Shown here: piece after piece, positions 60,314-64,000 of the stretch
Position numbering within the stretch: position 1 is the first letter of the stretch
How the letters are laid out: each line of letters opens with the position of its first letter
Assembly: GCA_946807835.1 (NCBI GenBank)
Contig: OX327693.1
Location: 2,869,501 to 2,933,500, forward strand
Direction of reading: 5' to 3'
Length of the DNA stretch: 64,000 bases
Source: Ailanthus altissimus
Lineage: Eukaryota > Streptophyta > Magnoliopsida > Sapindales > Simaroubaceae
Translations under genes and position numbers: made by a program
The notes under the pieces: generated by a model
The model's database searches: none
Told to the model about the DNA's origin: nothing
The model's input: only the letters and a program-made list of their open reading frames with translations

Positions 60314-61336
60314 TGTTGGAAAATTGGTGATTCAACAATCTTGGTTGGACAAGAATTGAGATGAATACCAAAGTGGAGAGTCACAAGAAGTCTAGAACGT
60401 GTGGGACACGTATGGAGAAGTCTAGGACCTGTGGGACACGGAAGGAGGAAGTGAAACGGGACTTAAAGACGCGAAGGAAAATAAGGAATCGCGGGCAGCT
60501 TCCAGCGCTGCGGTGCCCAGGGTTGAGCGCTGCGATGCTCAAAACAGAAGACCAGCGCCGCAGCGCTGGATGCGAGAAGAGCCAGCGCTGCGGCGCCCAG
60601 GGACGAGCGCCGCAGCCCCAGAACGCGTGGAGAAGTCCGTTTTGGCTCGGGATTTTAAGTTTTGGGAAGTTTTGGACTTCCAAAACAAGTGGACTCTTAC
60701 TCCAACAAGGAATAGGGTTTGTAGGCACGAAATATACCCTATATAAACACTTGTAAACCATTATTTAAGGTGAAGCATCTAAGGTTTCAAGATGTAATCA
60801 TAAGAGAGAATAGAGGAGCTAGGTAGGCACTAAGTGCGTGGTGCACTAGGGTGTAACCTTGAGGGGTGGTTTCTTCTTTAGGTTATTTGAGTGAATAAAA
60901 GAGAAACACCATAGATCCTTTAGGCTTAGATGCTCGGGCTATTCTTGTGTTTCTTGTAAAAATCTCTTATGAGGAGATACGAAGAGGTCTTAGGGAGTCA
61001 TAATGATTAAGGGTAGATGCTTAGAGGTCTCTATGGGAGATACTAAGGGGTCTTGTGGGATCATTGATGATGTAAGAAGATACTTTGTGATCTATTTCAA
61101 TAGGAAGAAGCTGGATCATGGATCCTCCGTGGACGTAGGCAATTTGGGCCGAACCACGTATATCTTGAGTCTTGTGATTGGTTTGTTTTCTTTATCTTTA
61201 TTGGTGTGTTAATCTTATGTGTTCTTGCTTATGGTGTGCTTTATGATTTTCTGCTGCGCAAAGGGTATCAAGGTTGTGGCTTAGTTGATGCTATAGGGGT
61301 GTCAGATTTAAGTGCACGGCTTGATATCCCTCAACA
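60314..61336 (+). mobile_element. Copia-family solo LTR nested in gypsy gag
   Basis: 1023 bp, TGTTGGAAAATT at the left end and TATCCCTCAACA at the right. The target site CTTTG is repeated exactly on both sides (60309-60313 and 61337-61341), and the gag frame continues across, proving insertion followed by LTR-LTR recombination. It is the plus-oriented relative of the LTR at 918-1728. It holds four or more GC-rich GCGCTGCGGCGC units (60495-60630) and a TATA box CTATATAAACAC (60738). The 131- and 126-codon frames over it are not genes. Confidence 0.93.
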
Positions 61337-61341
61337 CTTTG

Positions 61342-62960
61342 AAAATTAGGTGGGAACAATCTAGATGTTGAAAGATTCAATTCAATTCATTGAACGTCCA
61401 TGTGTTGATCCAAATGAACATATTATAAATTTTTCAGAGGGTTGTGATTTGTTTAAATACGATAGAGTCTCAAATGATGCAGTATGGTTATGGTTATTTT
61501 CTTTTTCACTTTGACACAAGGCTAAGAGTTAGTTGATATCTCTACCAATAGGAACAATTTCAATGTGGGATGACTTAGCCTAAAAAATTTTAACCAAATT
61601 TTTTCCACCGACAAAGAGAGTAAGAAAGAAGAATGACATCACTCTTTCTGGTAGTTTAGTTCATAAACACTTTATAAAGGATGGAAGTGGTACAAATATA
61701 TACTGAGGAGATGTTCACATCATGGGATTCTAAAAGGGTTACATGTGAAGACATTCTGTAATGGCTTGATAGAGAAGTTGAGGACCATAATAAATGCCCC
61801 AACAAGTAGTGCATTGATGAAAGATGAAGCATATGACATGCTTAAAGAGATGGAATCCAACAATTACCAATACCTAATAGAAAAGAGTAACCCTAAGAAA
61901 TATCATAAGCATATATGATAAAGGGGTACTCATATCACTGCTTGAATAAATCAATCTATTGACCCAAAAAATAGATGCTATTAAAGTTAATGCTTTCGAG
62001 AGTAGACCCAACACCTGTGATTTCTATTGTGACACCCATTTAAATGTCAAATGCATAGAGATTGTTGACTACATGGGGAGTTATTTTGAGCAATAACACT
62101 ATCATAATTCCAACTACTACAATCTTAAGTGGATAAATCCTCCTAGCATGCCAATACAACCTTCGTAAAAGCATAAAGAAAATGTAGGCCTAGAAGAAAT
62201 GTTCATACAATACATGAAATGGATAAACACCCTCCTCTATAACCACGTAGCCTTTTTAAGGACGTTGAAAAATCAAGCTGTGGCTATATATTTGAATAAT
62301 TATCCACAAGGTTCTATACACAACAATGCCGAGGTGAGTCCAAAAGAGGATAGAGAGCAATGCCAAGAAATCACCTTGAAGAGTAAACAAGAATTGCCAA
62401 CAACTGTTAAAAAATCTTAACTGAGGGAAAGCCATAATCGGGAAAATGCGACAACAAAATATGAGTCAACTAGAGAAGAAGAGAAAATAGTGGCACTTCA
62501 AAACAAAAATAACCCACTTATTTCACCGTCACTTTTCCTAGAAAGACTTCGAGAAAACAACCTTGTACATTAATAATTTTCCAACAATACTTTCTAATAT
62601 TTCAAGGTTGACATGCTAATTCTGGAGTAACCATAACCATCTCCCAATGTCAAACTAATAAAGCCATTCAACAACAATCTCATACAAAATTATGCAAGTT
62701 AAAGAAAAAGTATGGGCATGGCAAGATAATGGATAGGTATATTGATACCGGCTAACAAGGTGCATAATGCTAGTCTAAGGTTAAAATCTTTCCAATAAGG
62801 CTCAAATCAAGATGGTTGGGGCCGAGTCTAAAAGATTTGTTGATGGAGTTATAGAAATCAAAGAAAAGAAATATTAATGCTCTTAGACATCAACTGAAGT
62901 TCTATAGGTGCGACATCTTTGACATGCAATTTGATCCTCCAAGAGTAAAAAAATAAGACG
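61342..62960 (+). pseudogene. Ty3/gypsy gag, main part, decayed
   Basis: Reads MLKDSIQFIERPCVDPNEHI, INFSEGCDLFKYDRVSNDAV, WLFSFSL, MWDDLA and KILTKFFPP (61365-61610), later a degenerate knuckle CDFYCDTHLNVKC (about 62020-62055) and the longest intact piece at 62199-62420 containing KNQAVAIYLNNYPQGSIHNN and EDREQCQEITLKSKQELP. Stops and frameshifts throughout. 62460-62960 corresponds to the gag-protease linker, strongly decayed. Confidence 0.82.
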
Positions 62961-63152
62961 TCAAGCTAATGACGATAAATCAAGCACTTCTTAAGATGCA
63001 ACCTAAGTATTTTTTTATAATATAGTTGAATTTATTTTTTAGTGTTAGAACAGCAAGTTAGCATTTAAGAAGAAGAAAATGACACTTCAACGTTAGGAGA
63101 TAGAAAAATTCACCATCGTCACATTAAGACTTAAATGCTACAAAGCTGAATT
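62961..63152 (+). mobile_element. Gypsy 3' internal fragment
   Basis: 63040-63180 matches 27710-27850 (AACAGCAAGTTAGCATT, ACAAAGCTGAATTT). Gag-linker sequence joins it directly, so pol is absent. It ends against copia sequence near 63153-63185. Confidence 0.55.
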
Positions 63153-64000
63153 TTAATTTACCATAGAAGTTTTTTTACTCTTATTAGATTTAAGTGAGTA
63201 TAGTGGTGTAACTTTATGTATAATTTTGTTGTCCTCACAATAGGAACTAAACAAGTTAGATGCATACTCTTTTTTTTTATCAGTTCTTAATTTCTTAATT
63301 TTCCTACCAATTTGAATTTGAATTTTTTGTTTATAGATTAAGAACTTATCATATGACTCATCTTTATTTCTTAATAAATACAACCTAGTATATTTTGAGA
63401 AATATTCAATAAAGGTTATATAAAATATTTTCTCCCTCTAGTCATAATATCTTTAAGATCACCTAAGTCACTGTGAATCAAACCAAGTAATTCGGTTTTC
63501 CTAAAAGTTATAGATTTTTAACTTTTCATTGTGGACTTTCCTTCTACACATACATCACATTGAAGTGTTTCATCTAAACTCATATTAGATAGTAATCTAA
63601 CTATTTTCATCTTTCTTTAAAAAAGATAATTCAAGTGACCAAGTCTATTATGCTATAAATTGAAAGACTTGAGAATATAAGTAAAAGAAACATCTTTATT
63701 CATTAAAACATCAAGTATATTTAGTATGAACAATTCATTAGAAGAATATCCCATTCCAATGAATGTCCTACCCTTGGTCATTACAACTTTATCCGCTTTA
63801 AATGACACCTTTACATTAGCCATTCTCAATATAAACATAGAAACAAGATTATATCTAATATGTGGAACGTGGAATACATTGTTTAATGCTAGAGACTTTG
63901 AAGAAGTAAGTTTAAAAAGAACTTTCCCTTTCTCTACCACTGGTCGAGAATGGGAATCATCAAGATATACTTGTTCATCCTCTTCTCTAATAGAAACATA
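63153..64000 (-). pseudogene. Ty1/copia protease-integrase remnant, partial
   Basis: Minus strand from the right edge: LTSSKSLALNNVFHVPHIRY and NLVSMFILRMANVKVSF (63653-63940, region between protease and integrase), RLGHLNYLF near 63610-63640, CDVCVEGKSTMK near 63530-63560, HSDLGDLKDIM with the first integrase catalytic Asp near 63450-63480, then KKIKKLRTDKKKEYASNLFS and CEDNKIIHKVTPLYS (63180-63320). Stops separate the pieces. RT and RNase H are missing because the copia sequence ends at about 63160. Continues outside the window on the gag side. Confidence 0.87.

Noticed and set aside
60361..60761. Overlapping frames of 131 (plus) and 126 (minus) codons
   Set aside because: Both lie wholly inside the solo LTR and owe their length to the GC-rich repeat block; the related LTR at 918-1728 does not keep them.

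Overview
The window is AT-rich nuclear DNA from a flowering plant, most likely a eudicot. Evidence: an intron-containing gene of the plant HAD-type (VSP-like) acid phosphatase family, decayed Ty1/copia and Ty3/gypsy retrotransposons of plant type (including a TGGTATCAGAG primer-binding site complementary to initiator tRNA-Met), and no bacterial-type gene packing. I cannot name the species. Almost all long open frames are chance frames or retroelement fragments; the one convincing functional protein-coding gene is the acid phosphatase, present twice.

The dominant structure is a direct tandem duplication of about 23.4 kb: copy 1 at 9691-33122 and copy 2 at 33123-56522. Position x in copy 1 lies at x+23432 in copy 2, drifting to about +23400 after a 34-bp deletion near 55300. 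The copies are nearly identical. The junction at 33122/33123 shows only a 3-bp microhomology (ATT).

Layout. 1-9340 is nested, decayed retrotransposon sequence: a copia gag/protease fragment with its LTR (minus strand), an internally deleted gypsy element with two LTRs and a following gag, and a copia gag/RT remnant (minus). 9345-12520 holds a locally repeated AT-rich module (M1) and a second repeat. Then, inside the duplicated block: a copia gag pseudogene with probable LTR (12600-14110, minus), an unrecognised low-repeat interval (14120-16428), module M2 (16440-18720), a fold-back MITE-like element (19736-19885), module M3 (20391-24170) carrying a probable solo LTR, the acid phosphatase gene (24454-25524, three exons), a remnant resembling nuclear poly(A)-binding protein (about 26863-26954, minus), gypsy internal sequence, an LTR and truncated internal sequence (27367-31094), and module M4 (31095-33122). 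All of this recurs in copy 2. 56523-58664 continues M4 and its neighbouring repeat. 58665-63180 is a gypsy LTR plus a decayed gag interrupted by a copia-family solo LTR (60314-61336) with a perfect 5-bp target duplication. The right edge is copia protease/integrase on the minus strand, running out of the window.

Modules M1-M4 carry two recurring short reading frames: one begins MENLYY or MDNLYY below a TATA box; the other has a hydrophobic, signal-peptide-like core (SCSxxCIIAFVVFFLAL). I do not recognise either family. They, the tandem duplication, and a GC-rich palindromic motif placed upstream of TATA boxes in both copia and gypsy LTRs are the main items for follow-up.
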